Shown here: positions 10,418 through 19,954 of the stretch, piece after piece
Position numbering within the stretch: the first letter of the stretch is position 1
Layout: each line of letters begins with the position of its first letter
Source of the DNA: Agapanthus africanus
Lineage: Eukaryota; Streptophyta; Magnoliopsida; Asparagales; Amaryllidaceae
Length of the DNA: 64,000 bases
Direction: 5' to 3'
NCBI GenBank assembly: GCA_030015575.1
Contig: CM057344.1
Coordinates: forward strand, 598,990,410 to 599,054,409
The notes under the pieces: generated by a model
What the model was told of the DNA's origin: nothing
Seen by the model: only the letters and a program-made list of their open reading frames with translations
The model's database searches: none
Made by a program: the position numbers and the translations under genes

Positions 10418-10985
10418 TTTTCAGGAATTAAATTCCTCGAGCTGTAAATTTCAGAGGAATTAAATTCCTACTTCCTTTCGAAGACTTATATTCTGGGATA
10501 GAGTTTAACTCTGAATTTTCTGTAGGAATTAAATTCCTCATATATGTGAAGAACCAAATAGGGTTAAACCCTAACAAAGCTTTTTTAAGGAGTTTAAACT
10601 TCCATCCTCTGTTAAATTATGATTAAGGGAATTAAATTCCCGCTGCTGCAACAGAACTAGGTTCTTAATTAGGGTTAAACCCTGTTTCTTTTTATTCTGA
10701 AGGAATTAAATTCCCATGATACAGGGGCAAGCCCTAATTTTATTTTAAAGGAATTAAATTCCTATAGTTCTGTGAGAATTAAATTCTCGTGCTTGCATTC
10801 CTTCTCTATGTTTTGGATCTGCATGGCAGGATCTCAACCCATTGAGAATTAAATTCTCAACCTTAAGGGGAGATGTGCACTTTGCAGATCCTCTATCAAA
10901 GAGAGAAGAAATATGTTCTTCTGTTTTTACATTATCAGAGTTAAATTCTGTTGAGAATTAAATTCTCTTTCTCTTTCAAGGAGCT
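10418..10985 (-). repeat. Array of different short palindromes sharing a TTAAA/TTTAA core
   Basis: Perfect 11-15-base palindromes such as GGAATTAAATTCC, AGGGTTAAACCCT, GAGAATTAAATTCTC and GAGTTTAAACTCC recur every 20-40 bp. The core stays TTAAA or TTTAA while both arms change together. Equivalent arrays are at 27750-28140 and 49190-49580. Confidence 0.9.
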
Positions 10986-11094
10986 TTTCCCTTTCTTACC
11001 TAGGGTTTTTGCAGAAGATCCAAGTTCTCCAAGTATCGAAGCTCTCTTCCTTTTTTTTTTTTTTTTTCTGCGTATGTATCTTGGCTCCTATTTA

Positions 11095-11110
11095 TAGGAG
11101 AAGCAGCCGA
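11095..11110 (-). promoter_or_regulatory. TATA box of the Gypsy-1 LTR promoter
   Basis: The minus strand reads CTCCTATAAATAGGAG: TATAAATA (11099-11106) inside a 7-bp inverted repeat. The Gypsy-2 3' LTR has the same at about 49067-49083. Transcription would start about 30 bp further, near 11070. Confidence 0.75.
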
Positions 11111-11399
11111 ATCAATCAGTTTTTGACGAATCTTCGTGAAAGATTTGATTTGTATCCATCATTCATTTTGGACCTTTAGATTGTTAGGTGAATTTTATTC
11201 ACCATTGGATTTCAAATCCAGGGGTTCCCCTTTATTATTTCGGTTAGATTTAAAGGGGAAATCATTCCAAACCCGAGATTTTCCCATAGATAGATCACCT
11301 CTGAATCTTTAATTCGATTGGTTCCAGATAGTTGCTTTCCTTTGGAAAGATTTGAATCTGTTTCAGAATTTAATCCTGTTGACGAAATGGGCTTTGAAA

Positions 11400-11880
11400 G
11401 CCGGTCACGTGTGACCACGTGACTCATGGTCACGTGTGAGCACGTGACCCCCTCTGGAATGAGCCTTCTTCTTTCTTTTGCGCTCTGTCTTCTGATTGCT
11501 GCTTAAACGTCACGTGCTACCACGTGACCCCCGGTCACGTGTGAGCACGTGACCCTTGTTTGAACTTTCTTTCCTTGGTTCATCTGGAGAACGAGTCTGC
11601 TGCTTTGAACGTCACGTGCCAACACGTGACCCTGGTCACGTGGAAGCACGTGACCTCTTCTGAAGCCTTTTCCTTGACTTGATCAGGGAACCGGTGTGCC
11701 TTTGACGCTTGCATTTAAATGTCACGTGTCGCCACGTGACCCTAGTCCCGTGGGAGCACGTGACTCTTTCTGAAGCCCCTTTTCTTCAACGTAGTCAGGA
11801 AACTGAACTTGCCTTGATGATGTTTTTAGGTGTCACGTGCCAACACGTGACCGCTAGTCACGTGTAAGCACGTGACCCTC
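11400..11880 (-). repeat. Paired CACGTG sites in the Gypsy-1 LTR U3
   Basis: About ten pairs of G-boxes in the form GTCACGTGNNNNCACGTGAC lie upstream of the TATA box. The four-base gap keeps its length while its bases vary (TGAC, TGAG, CTAC, CCAA, GAAG). One pair near 11747 has lost a box (CCCGTG). As CACGTG is the core bound by plant bHLH and bZIP factors, an enhancer role is plausible inference. Confidence 0.88.
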
Positions 11881-11902
11881 TTCTGAAGCTTTTCCCAGAA
11901 GC

Positions 11903-11925
11903 TTTCCTGATTTTAAATCAGGAAA
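11903..11925. repeat. 23-bp palindrome at the Gypsy-1 LTR terminus
   Basis: Arms TTTCCTGATTT and AAATCAGGAAA flank one central base, just inside the terminal TG/CA. The Gypsy-2 LTRs start with the same palindrome (27000-27022 and 48443-48465). It may be part of the integrase recognition end. Confidence 0.85.
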
Positions 11926-11954
11926 CAACAACGCGTCCCGAGCAAGCTCCAGCG

Positions 11955-13661
11955 GTGCTCTTGACCACTGCTCGATCGGGTGTCTTCTTTAAGCTCCCCG
12001 CCAATGAGAAAGAGACGACTGGATATGAGTTCCACACTGTCTACATGGTGGGCAGCAAGAGCAAGGACGGGGCTACCACATCCCAAATCCAATCTGGCGT
12101 GAATATGGCTGCCACATCTCAAGGCCAGCCTCCTCTGGAAGGTAATGAAGACCTTCCCAGTGAGGCTGATAAGCAGAAAGACCCTCCGGTCCATGAGGAG
12201 TCGGGCTCGGAAAGCGAAGAAGAGCCGACTTTCCGCCCCAGGACCGCGGAGCAAGAGCTACTTCAAGAGCTCCGAAAGCAGCTCAGAGACAAAGACAAGG
12301 AGATGGCCAAACTCTACTCCAAAATCGATGACTTGACGAATGTCGTGATGCAGCTCACGGCCCGACTTACCTCTCAGCCGCCCAATCAAGCGAAGGGCTC
12401 TGCTCGTGAAACGGGAAATGGTGTCCCAAAGCAGCCGACGCCTATTCCCTCAAATCCAAAAGTGAGCGAACCGCATGAAAATCAGTCGCATCCTATCTCG
12501 GGAAATGTCTTGGCTACCGATGACAGTAGCCCGCTAACTCAAGATCAAATCATGGATTTGGTTGCCAGCAGAGTCAAAACATTGGTGGCCGAAGCCGAAG
12601 CACAAAAAGATATCAGCAGTAGTGGGAGACCATATCCTGCTCAGTATGATCTGGTAGAATTTCCTAGCGGCTATGTCATCCCCAAATTCGGAAGATTCGA
12701 TGGGACGGGAAATGCGAACCAACACATCGCCCACTTCAAAGCCTCATGCGGGAATACTGGGGGTAATGATGCGCTTCTCCTCCGCCAGTTCGTTAATAGC
12801 CTGACCGATGTTGCTTTCGACTGGTACGCGAGCATACCGGATGGCTCCGTCACAACTTTTGTCTAAATGGAGTCTCTGTTTCGGCAGAGGTTCATGAGCG
12901 TCAGTGATAAGATTACCATTGCCGAGCTCGTAAGGACCAAGCCCAAGAGCGACGAAAGCAGCACGGATTTTATAACCCGATGGCGTAATCTCTCCGTCAA
13001 ATGCGAACCGCCGATAGAGCAGGACCAATCTGTCAGACTCCTTATCGGAAATCTCAACAACTGGATGGCCCCGTTTCTATGTACCGCGGGTCTCAAAACA
13101 TTCCAAGAGCTGACCAAAAAGGTCCAAACGTTGGAACGCTCAAAGCCCGAGTCCGCTCAGGATCTTCAGTTCACAAACAGACCGAAACCTTGGAGGGACG
13201 ACAACCGAAAAGGCGGAAGTTCTAACATCACCGATTCTCCAAATAAACAGAGAACGGGCGGAGCAAAAACTGACCAGCCTCGAAAGCCAACTTTGGAGGA
13301 AAAAAGAAATAAGGTCTACTCATTCCGAAGGGACAAGGTCCATAAAATTTTTAAAGATGCTCTGAAGAATGGCCTGCGGCTACCAGAACCAAGAAGGCTA
13401 AGTGAAGCGAACAGGACCGATCATCCTAACTTTTGCCCATACCACCGAGTGCTGGGGCACACTATTGAAGACTGTTGCATCTTCAAGGATTGGGTCGAGA
13501 AACAATATAAGGCGGGAGAAATATCATTGTCCCCTGGCGTGTTAACAAACAATCAAGCTGCGACCGCCAACTTCATACATACGGGGACCGATGTCCTTCA
13601 GGGACCTGATTCTCTCAAACACCCGCCTTTCTCTGGGAACAATCGACCACCACGTCATTAA
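11955..13661 (+). pseudogene. gag: Gag of Gag-3, one internal stop
   Basis: The frame is open upstream to the Gypsy-1 junction, so the true N-terminus is off-window. Order: acidic N-terminal part, coiled coil near residues 85-125 (LLQELRKQLRDKDKEMAKLY), capsid domain from about 12625 (GRPYPAQYDLVEFPSGY, FDGTGNANQHIAHF, LLLRQFVNSLTDVAFDWY), then a CHHC knuckle near 13431-13475 (FCPYHRVLGHTIEDC) preceded by YSFRRDKVHKIF. A TAA at 12864-12866 breaks the capsid domain; the frame resumes directly at 12867. The protein ends at 13661 without running into a protease. Compared with Gypsy-1 there is one CHHC module instead of three. Confidence 0.85.
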
Positions 13662-13935
13662 ACTGGGAACAGTCGACCTCTAATTCGTTAAACTGAGAAT
13701 GTAAAAAAAAAATGTAAATAAAAAAAAAGTGTAAATAAAAGAAAAAAATAAAAGCCAAAATGATGGGGCAACCGCGAATAAAAGCCGAAATGATAGGACA
13801 ATCGCGACCTTCGCGATAAGAAAAGCTGAAATGATGGAGCAATCGCGGTAAAAAAAAAACAAAAAAAAACAAAAAAATAAAACAACGGCGAATGATGAGT
13901 CGCTCCTGGTACCATATTCCAGTGTAGCGATGCAG
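13662..13935 (+). repeat. A-rich hairpin repeats after gag
   Basis: The stretch holds repeats of AGCCGAAATGATGGGGCAA alternating with A-rich spacers, plus an ATCGCG/CGCGAT stem near 13800. The same unit occurs at 40410-40750 in Gypsy-2. It ends with the first copy of the TCGCTCCTGG to TAGCGATGC structured unit (13887-13930). Confidence 0.75.
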
Positions 13936-14107
13936 ACGCCAACCAAAATCCAATTTTTCAAAATTCTCCCGGCCCTACGGTTGGTCCCCAAGTTGACTAC
14001 CGTATACAATCCACGGGCTCAAATAATTCTCATCATACCCATGCCCCACCGTAATCACCTGTTACGCGGCTGGTCTCCGCCTTTGGAATTATGCTCCATT
14101 AAGGAAA

Positions 14108-14340
14108 TCCACTCATGTGTCCTCACGATACATGAGGAGAACAAACCTATGTGGGATCCTTACGACTCACAAAGGAAAAACGCACTTAGGAGTCCTCACG
14201 ACTCCTAAGGAGAAAATACACCTGCAGGATCCTCACGACTCGCAGGGAGAAAATGCTTTTATGGGACCCTCACGGCCCATAGAATTGAAAAGCCTTAGGC
14301 GATAGGGACCTAAACCCGTCTCCTAAGCCATCGCTCCGCC
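14108..14340 (+). repeat. Five-hairpin cassette 1
   Basis: Five successive hairpins have a near-constant loop around CCTCACGA: arms CTCATGT and ACATGAG (14112-14136), CCTATGTG and CACAAAGG (14146-14175), CTTAGGAGTC and GACTCCTAAG (14185-14209), CCTGC and GCAGG (14221-14246), TATGGG and CCCATA (14260-14281). A closing element follows with CTTAGG pairing CCTAAG and then CCATCGCTCC. Five more cassettes with different arms occur in this window. Confidence 0.85.
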
Positions 14341-14439
14341 AACAAGAGTAGGCAAATGATGAATTGCTCCTAGCACCTTTGCTTCAGTGTTAGCAACGCT
14401 GATGCCGGCCCCCACCCCAAAATTCCAAGCTCGCCATCA

Positions 14440-15130
14440 ATAGACCCCCAAGTCGTTAAACTGGAAACAGATGACCTCTAAGTCGTTAAACTGGAAACAA
14501 TAGACCTCCAAGTCGTTAAACTGGAAACAGATGACCACCAAGTCGTTAAACTGGAAACAGATGACCTCTAAATCGTTAAACTGGAAACAGATGACCTCTA
14601 AGTCTCTAAACTGGAAACAGATGACCACCAAGTCGTTAAACTGGAAACAGACGACCACCAAGTCGTTAAACTAGAAACAGATGACCTCTAAGTCGTTAAA
14701 CTAGAAACAGTAGACCTTTAAGTCTCTAAACTGGAAACAGACGACCTCTACGTCGTTAAACTGGAGACAGACGACCTCTACGTCGTTAAACTGGAGACAG
14801 ACGACCTCTACGTCGTTAAACTGGAGACAGACGACCTCTAAGTCGTTAAACTGGAAACATTAGACCTCTAAGTCGTTAAACTGGAAACAGAAGACCTCTA
14901 AGTCTTTAAACTGGAAACAGCAGACCTCTAAGTCGTTAAACTGGAAATAGATGACCACCAAGTCGTTAAACTGAAAACAGCAGACCTCTAAGTCGTTAAA
15001 CTGGAAACAGATGACCACCAAGTCGTTAAACTGGAAACAGATGACCTCTAAGTCGTTAAACTGGAAACAATAGACCTCTAAGTCGTTAAACTAGAGACAG
15101 ATGACCTCTAAGTCGTTAAACTGGGAACGA
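14440..15130 (+). repeat. 30-bp tandem repeat, about 23 copies
   Basis: The unit is close to AAGTCGTTAAACTGGAAACA plus ten variable bases (ATGACCACC or GATGACCTCT types). The period is exactly 30 bp through nearly the whole array. It is open on the minus strand by periodicity only and is not coding. Confidence 0.95.
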
Positions 15131-15365
15131 GAGAAATCCACTCATGTGTCCTCACGATACATGAGGAGAACAAACCTTTGTGGGATCCTTACGACTCACA
15201 AAGGAAAAGCACACTTAGGAGTCCTCACGACTCCTAAGGAGAACATACACCTGCGGGAGCCTTACGACCCGTAGGGAGAAAATACCTTTATGGGACCCTC
15301 AGGGCCCATAAAATTGAAAAGCCTTAGGCGATAGGGATCTAAACCTGTCTCCTAAGCCATCGCTC
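15131..15365 (+). repeat. Five-hairpin cassette 2
   Basis: Same order as cassette 1. Hairpin 2 is now perfect (arms CCTTTGTG and CACAAAGG) and hairpin 5 has extended arms TTTATGGG and CCCATAAA. Hairpin 4 changes to CGGG with CCCG. The closing element (CTTAGG, CCTAAGCCATCGCTCC) follows. Confidence 0.85.
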
Positions 15366-15800
15366 CCCAGTCCCCAAGTGGCGAATGATGAGTCACTCCG
15401 GGTACCATATTCCAGTGCAGCGATGCAGACGCCAACCAAATTCCGAACTCAAATTCCCTAGCGGCGAATGATGAGTCGCTCCTGATACCATATTCCAGTG
15501 CAGCGATGCAGACGCCAACAAAGTCCCGAAATATTTTTGGCCCTACGGTCTGGATCATACATCCTGCAAAACCGTATACAATCCATGGGCATAAAACAAC
15601 CCCAATCTCTCCCAAGTCTTACCGGTGAGGCCACATTCAAAGTCCCACCAAAAATAAAGAAAAATAAATAAATAAAAATGGTATGTCCACAAGCAAAATG
15701 GACACGGATGAAAACCCGAAAGGGCTCCGTAAGTAAAAACAGCAGGACTGCCGGCGAGTTTGTGAAAACCCGAAAGGGCGCAAACTCGTAAAAAAGAGAT
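15366..15800 (+). repeat. Structured units and GAAA-tetraloop mini-hairpins
   Basis: Two copies of the TCGCTCC...TAGCGATGC type unit (15380-15440 and 15466-15520) are followed by GTATACAATCCATGGGC at 15574-15590 and two CCCGAAAGGG mini-hairpins at 15715-15724 and 15769-15778. The same order of parts is seen at 39440-40000 in Gypsy-2. Confidence 0.75.
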
Positions 15801-15804
15801 GAAA

Positions 15805-16035
15805 TACACTCACAAAGTCCTCTCGACTTTGTGAGGAGAAAATCTCCGCGTGAGATCCTTACGACTCACAAAGGAGCAACACACTTAGGAGTCCCCACGA
15901 CTCCTAAGGAAAAAATACACTTACGGGATCCTTACGACCCGTAGGGAGAAAATGCTTTGTGAGACCCTTACGGCTCACAAAATTGAAAGTCTTAGGTGAT
16001 AGGGACCTAAAACCTGTCTCCTAAGCCATCGCTTC
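15805..16035 (+). repeat. Five-hairpin cassette 3
   Basis: Hairpin 1 has 11-bp arms CTCACAAAGTC and GACTTTGTGAG, sharing little with hairpin 1 of cassettes 1-2. Hairpin 2 GTGAG and CTCAC, hairpin 3 CTTAGGAGTC and GACTCCTAAG, hairpin 4 TACGGG and CCCGTA, hairpin 5 TTTGTGAG and CTCACAAA. Loops stay close to ATCCTTACGA. Confidence 0.87.
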
Positions 16036-16039
16036 CTGA

Positions 16040-16660
16040 TAAGCAAGTGCAAATGATGATTCGCTCCTGGTACCATATTCCAGTGTAGCGATACCGATGC
16101 CAAGCAAAAACCAATTCCCAAATCCTCTTGGGGCAAATGATGAGTTGCTCCTGGTATCATTCCAGTGCAGCAATGCAGATGCCGACAAAGAAAAATCCCT
16201 AAATCCTCTCAGGGCAAATGATGAGTTGCTCCTGGCATCAAAACCAATCCTCAAATCCTCCCGGGGCAAATGATGAGTTGCTCCTGGCATCATTCTAGTG
16301 CAGCAATGCAGATGCCAAACAAAAAAAAACAATTCCCAAATCCTCTCGGGGCAAATGATGAGTTGCTCCCGGCATCATTCTAGTGCAGCAATGCAGATGC
16401 CAAACAAAAAAAAACAATTCCCAAATCCTCCCGGGGCACATGATGAGTTGCTCCTGGCATTATTCTAGTGCAGCAATGCAGATGCCAAACAAAAAAAAAC
16501 AATTCCCAAATCCCCCCGGGGCACATGATGAGTTGCTCCAGGCATTATTCCATTGCAGCAATGCAGATGCCGACAAAATACCAATCCCAAAATTCCCTCA
16601 ATGACAAATGATGATTCGCTCCTGGTACTATATTCCAGTGTAGCGATGCTGATGTCGACT
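16040..16660 (+). repeat. About 80-bp tandem repeat with conserved stem, 7-8 copies
   Basis: Each unit has GATGAGTTGCTCCTGGCATC, a short spacer, then AGCAATGCAGATGCC. TTGCT pairs with AGCAA and an inner CTGG pairs with CTAG or CCAG. The first and last copies read TCGCT with AGCGA, a compensated change. Copies are separated by A-rich spacers. Confidence 0.85.
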
Positions 16661-16739
16661 CAAATCAAACAAATCCAACCAACCAGTTCCAACATCGACC
16701 TCTGCGTCGGACAACAGGCACTCTGTCTCGGGGATACGT

Positions 16740-17940
16740 CCAACACTGACACTCCGCGCCGAGGAAAAGTCAATCAGCGACACTCCGCGCCGGGGAAAAG
16801 TCGATCAGTGACACTCCGTGCCGGGGAAAAGTCAACCACCGACACTCCGCGCCGAGGAAAAGTCGATCAGCGACACTCCGTGCCGGGGAAAAGTCAACCC
16901 GACACTCCGCACCGGGGAAAAGTCCATCAGCGACACTCCGTGCCGGGGAAAAGCCAACTCGACACTCCGCGCCGGGGAAAAGTCGATCAGCGACACTCCG
17001 TGCCGGGGAAAAGTCAACCCGACACTCCGCGCCGGGGAAAAGTCCATCAGCGACACTCCGTGCCGGGGAAAAGTCAACCCGACACTCCACGCCGGGGAAA
17101 AGTCAATCAGCGACACTCCGTGCCGGGGAAAAGTCAACCCGACACTCCGCGCCGAGGAAAAGTCAATCAGCGACACTCCGCGCTGGGGAAAAGTCGATCA
17201 GCGACACTCCGTGCCGAGGAAAAGTCAACCACCGACACTCCGCGCCGGGGAAAAGTCGATCAGCGACACTCCGTGCCGGGGAAAATTCAACCCGACACTC
17301 CGCGCCGGGGAAAAGTCCATCAGCGACACTCCGTGACGGGGAAAAGTCAACCCGACACTCCGCGCCGGGGAAAAGTCGATCAGCGGCACTCCGCGCCGGG
17401 GAAAAGTCGACCCGACATTCCGCGCCGGGGAAAAGTCCATCAGCGACACTCCGTGCCGGGGAAAAGTCAACCCGACACTCCGCGCCGGGGAAAAGTCGAT
17501 CAGCGACACTCCGCGCCGGGGAAAAGTCGATCAGCGACACTCCGTGCCGGGGAAAAGTCAACCACCGACACTCCGCGCCGGGGAAAAATCGATCAGCGAC
17601 ACTCCGCGCCGGGGAAAAGTCAACCCGACACTCCGCGCCGGGGAAAAGTCGATCAGCGACACTCCGTGCCGAGGAAAAGTCAACCCGACACTCCGTACCG
17701 GGGAAAAGTCGATCAGCGACACTCCGTGCCGGGAAAAAGTCAACCCGACACTCCGCGCCGGGGAAAAGTCGATCAGCGACACTCCGTGCCGGGGAAAAGT
17801 CAACCCGACACTCCGCGCCGGGGAAAAGTCCATCAGCGACACTCCGTGCCGGCGAAAAGTCAACCCGACACTCCGCGCCGGGGAAAAGTCGATAAGCGAC
17901 ACTCCGTGCCGGGGAAAAGTCAACCTGACACTCTGTAACG
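16740..17940 (+). repeat. 60-bp higher-order repeat of about 30-bp monomers (about 40 monomers)
   Basis: The monomer GACACTCCGCGCCGGGGAAA plus a short tail alternates between two versions: one with CGCGCC and a GTCGATCAGC tail (31 bp), one with CGTGCC and a GTCAACC tail (29 bp). The pair makes a 60-bp unit repeated along most of the array. Because 60 is divisible by three, long open frames appear on both strands here; they are artefacts of periodicity. Confidence 0.95.
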
Positions 17941-18345
17941 GGGAAACGTCAAGCAGACACTCCGTTTCGGAGATGCGTCAAGTGTCGACCGTCCACGTCG
18001 TAAAACGGGCAGTGCAGGCTCCCCACAAATCGGGAACCAAATCACTCCGGGTCAGGGAAACGTCTAGCACGGACACTCCGTCTCGGAGACGCGTCAAGCA
18101 TCGACCGTCCATGTCGCAAAAAGGGCAGTGCAGGCTTCCTACAAAGCAAAAACCGGATCGCTCCGGGCAAGGGAAACGTCTACCACGGACACTCTGTCTC
18201 GGAGACGCGTCAAGCGTTGACCGTCCACGTCGTAAAAAGGGCAGTGCATCCCAAAAAGTGGGAACCAAAGCAAGTCGCCTCTACGTGAAAGAAGATCCAT
18301 CAATTTCATGCACACGACCCACATATGCTGTGTACACTTATTGAT
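17941..18345 (+). repeat. About 115-bp repeat, three copies
   Basis: Copies begin at about 17943, 18058 and 18173 with AAACGTC, keep ACACTCCGTCTCGGAGACGC (stem CCGTCTC with GAGACG) and GGGCAGTGCA. The last copy runs into the sequence before the polypurine tract. Confidence 0.8.
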
Positions 18346-18356
18346 GGGGGGCACTT
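18341..18356 (+). promoter_or_regulatory. Polypurine tract of Gag-3
   Basis: TTGATGGGGGGCACTT lies directly upstream of the 3' LTR start TGTTGGGG. It is the expected plus-strand primer site. Confidence 0.7.
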
Positions 18357-19847
18357 TGTTGGGGTAAAAATTTACACCCCGGTTGACCAAGTCAAAATCA
18401 AAGTCAACCCCAAGCCAGGTGGGCCCAAGCCCAGGTCAAGCGGGCCCATGCCCAAGTCGAGCCCGCAGCCAGCCTCCCCATGCCAACAACAAAATCATGT
18501 AATAAATAATTTTTATGTAATTGTTTATGCATGAATGTAAACAAAATGGGCATAAAGCCAATATTTTGTAAGCCCATTGCTTATGTGCAAAAATGAAATG
18601 GCACATGTGCCATGGGATGGCTAAAATGTCATTTTTGTAAAGCCCAAAGGGCTATATGTAAATATGTAAGCCTATAAAAGGCAACATGATGATGAATAAA
18701 ATAGACACTTTTTCATTCCCCCAAAAACTAGGGTTCTTTGTGCCTCCTGCTCCTTCTCCAAGGTTCTAAACCTTCTAAATTCTTTTGAATTAAATCAAGA
18801 GTTTTACTCTTTCTTTTCCAAAAACTAAGTAGTTTTCCACCACAAAACACACAAAGGGGAACTCAGATCTCCCATCAGATCTCAAAAAGGAGTGATTTTT
18901 AAAATCTCCTACTTCTTGATCTTCAAGATCCGGCCAAACAACAGAAGGAAGAAGAAGAACCCCCTTCATCAACTTCAAAACATCCCAGGAGTTTAACTCC
19001 ATACATATATACATAACAAATATTTCCTTTTTGAAGCATAGCTTCTGTTTCTTAGGCTAAAAGCCACTTTTTCTCGCCGGCGCTCAAGCGCAGAGCGCCC
19101 GCGTGCCGACACGTGGCGCGCTTGCGCTCACGTGCAAGCGCCCGAGCGCAAGTCTCCCCCGTGCCGACACGTGGCGCGCTTGCGCTCAAGCGCAGACGCC
19201 CGAGCGCAACTCTCCCCCGTGCCGACACGTGGCGCGCTTGCACTCAAGCGCAGACGCCCGAGCGCAAGTCTCCCCCGTGCCGACACGTGGCGCGCTTGCG
19301 CTCCAACGCAGGCGCTCGAGCGCAAGTCGCTCCCGTGCCGACACGTGGCGCGCTTGCGCTCAAGCCCCAGCGCTCAAGCGCAGAGCACCCACGTGCCGAC
19401 ACGTGGCACTCTAGCGCCTGAGCGCACAGTACCTAGGCGCACAGCGCCCAAGGTGCTGCCCCCATGCATCCTTTGGATGCCTTTTCCCCCTCTTTTTTTA
19501 TGTATATACATATGTACACATATGCATACATATTTACACACACACATACTCCACGACACTGTCCCTATTAGAAAAAAATTTCTAACGGGGCGCTGCCCCG
19601 CACCCCGCAAGGGGGCTGCTAGCCCCCTTGACCCCCAGCCCACTATCCGGGTAGTGGGACCCCCGTAAAAAACTCTGCGTGGCTCCCGATATATCCAAAA
19701 CCCCTCTTTCAAAACACAATACACGCACACTGCACATTGAGTTCGCATGACCAGTTTAACCTGTCAATCGGAGGTTCCCTCGCTCCAAAGGCGAAGGGTA
19801 ATTAACGGCAGCTTAGTCCGCGGCTGCCGGAGATTCGGATCCCCACA
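18357..19847 (+). repeat. 3' LTR of Gag-3 (end estimated)
   Basis: It starts TGTTGGGGTAAAAATTTACA, a quasi-palindrome (GGGGTAAA, then TTTACACCCC), and is placed to end at CCCCACA 19841-19847, which mirrors the start. A TATA box TATAAAAG is at 18673-18680. A block at 19690-19800 resembles the R/U5 of the Gypsy-4 LTR (AAACCCCTCTTTC, then TCGGAGG), supporting an end near 19.85 kb. The mate LTR is off-window, so the end is not confirmed. Confidence 0.65.
19080..19420 (+). repeat. GC-rich 60-bp tandem repeat with nested palindromes in the Gag-3 LTR
   Basis: About six copies of a unit with GTGCCGACACGTGGCGCGC followed by a GCGCTTG/CAAGCGC inverted pair. GC content is far above the flanking LTR. 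Several long open frames over it are periodicity artefacts. Confidence 0.9.
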
Positions 19848-19954
19848 ATCAATAAACCCCGGCCTACCCTGGGCAGGAGGAATCTGTAGTATACGCCTGA
19901 CAAGCGCGCGCGTATTCCCATCTCAATGGGGTGACGAAAAACATCCTACAAACC

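Larger units (their letters stand above)
1..11927 (-). mobile_element. Gypsy-1: Tat-type Ty3/gypsy LTR retrotransposon, left-truncated by the window
   Basis: Read on the minus strand the order is 5' LTR (11927 to 8501), primer binding site, leader, gag, protease, reverse transcriptase, RNase H, archaeal-type RNase H and the zinc finger of integrase, which reaches base 1. The 3' tail and 3' LTR lie left of the window. It is the same family as Gypsy-2 (26998-51309): LTR ends, leader, gag and pol align throughout. The insertion interrupts the gag gene of Gag-3, whose reading frame resumes at about 11933; the five bases ACAAC at 11928-11932 are the candidate target duplication but the mate is off-window. 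The main polyprotein frame from 7386 to base 1 is interrupted only by three in-frame stops. Confidence 0.93.
8501..11927 (-). repeat. 5' LTR of Gypsy-1 (3427 bp)
   Basis: On the minus strand it begins TGTTTCCTGATTT and ends CGGAGGGGAACA, the same termini as both Gypsy-2 LTRs. A TATA box at 11099-11106 puts U3 at about 11070-11927, leaving roughly 2.5 kb of R/U5, so most of the LTR would be transcribed leader. It is about 600 bp longer than the Gypsy-2 LTRs, partly because it contains a copy of the 171-bp repeat otherwise found in the internal tail of Gypsy-2. It is packed with short palindromes, annotated separately. Confidence 0.92.
11928..19847 (+). mobile_element. Gag-3: gag-only, non-autonomous gypsy element with tandem-repeat tail (5' part off-window)
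   Basis: It is split by Gypsy-1, so only the gag from about 11933, the repeat tail and the 3' LTR are visible. Between the gag stop (13661) and the polypurine tract (about 18341) there is no protease, RT, RNase H or integrase, only tandem repeats. The gag is related to but distinct from that of Gypsy-1/2, and the tail shares their hairpin cassettes. This fits the class of gag-only LTR elements (TR-GAG) that depend on a partner's Pol. The LTR end at 19847 is an estimate from the terminal CCCCACA. Confidence 0.8.

Noticed and set aside
14440-15130. CRISPR-like array (30-bp repeats)
   Set aside because: Repeats are contiguous with no unique spacers and lie in a plant retrotransposon.
16553-17938. 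461-codon open frame and its many overlaps on both strands
   Set aside because: Produced by the 60-bp periodicity (divisible by three) of a tandem array; no domain and open in several frames at once.
19103-19668. Arg/Ala-rich open frames in the Gag-3 LTR
   Set aside because: GC-rich 60-bp repeats read in all frames; no support for translation.
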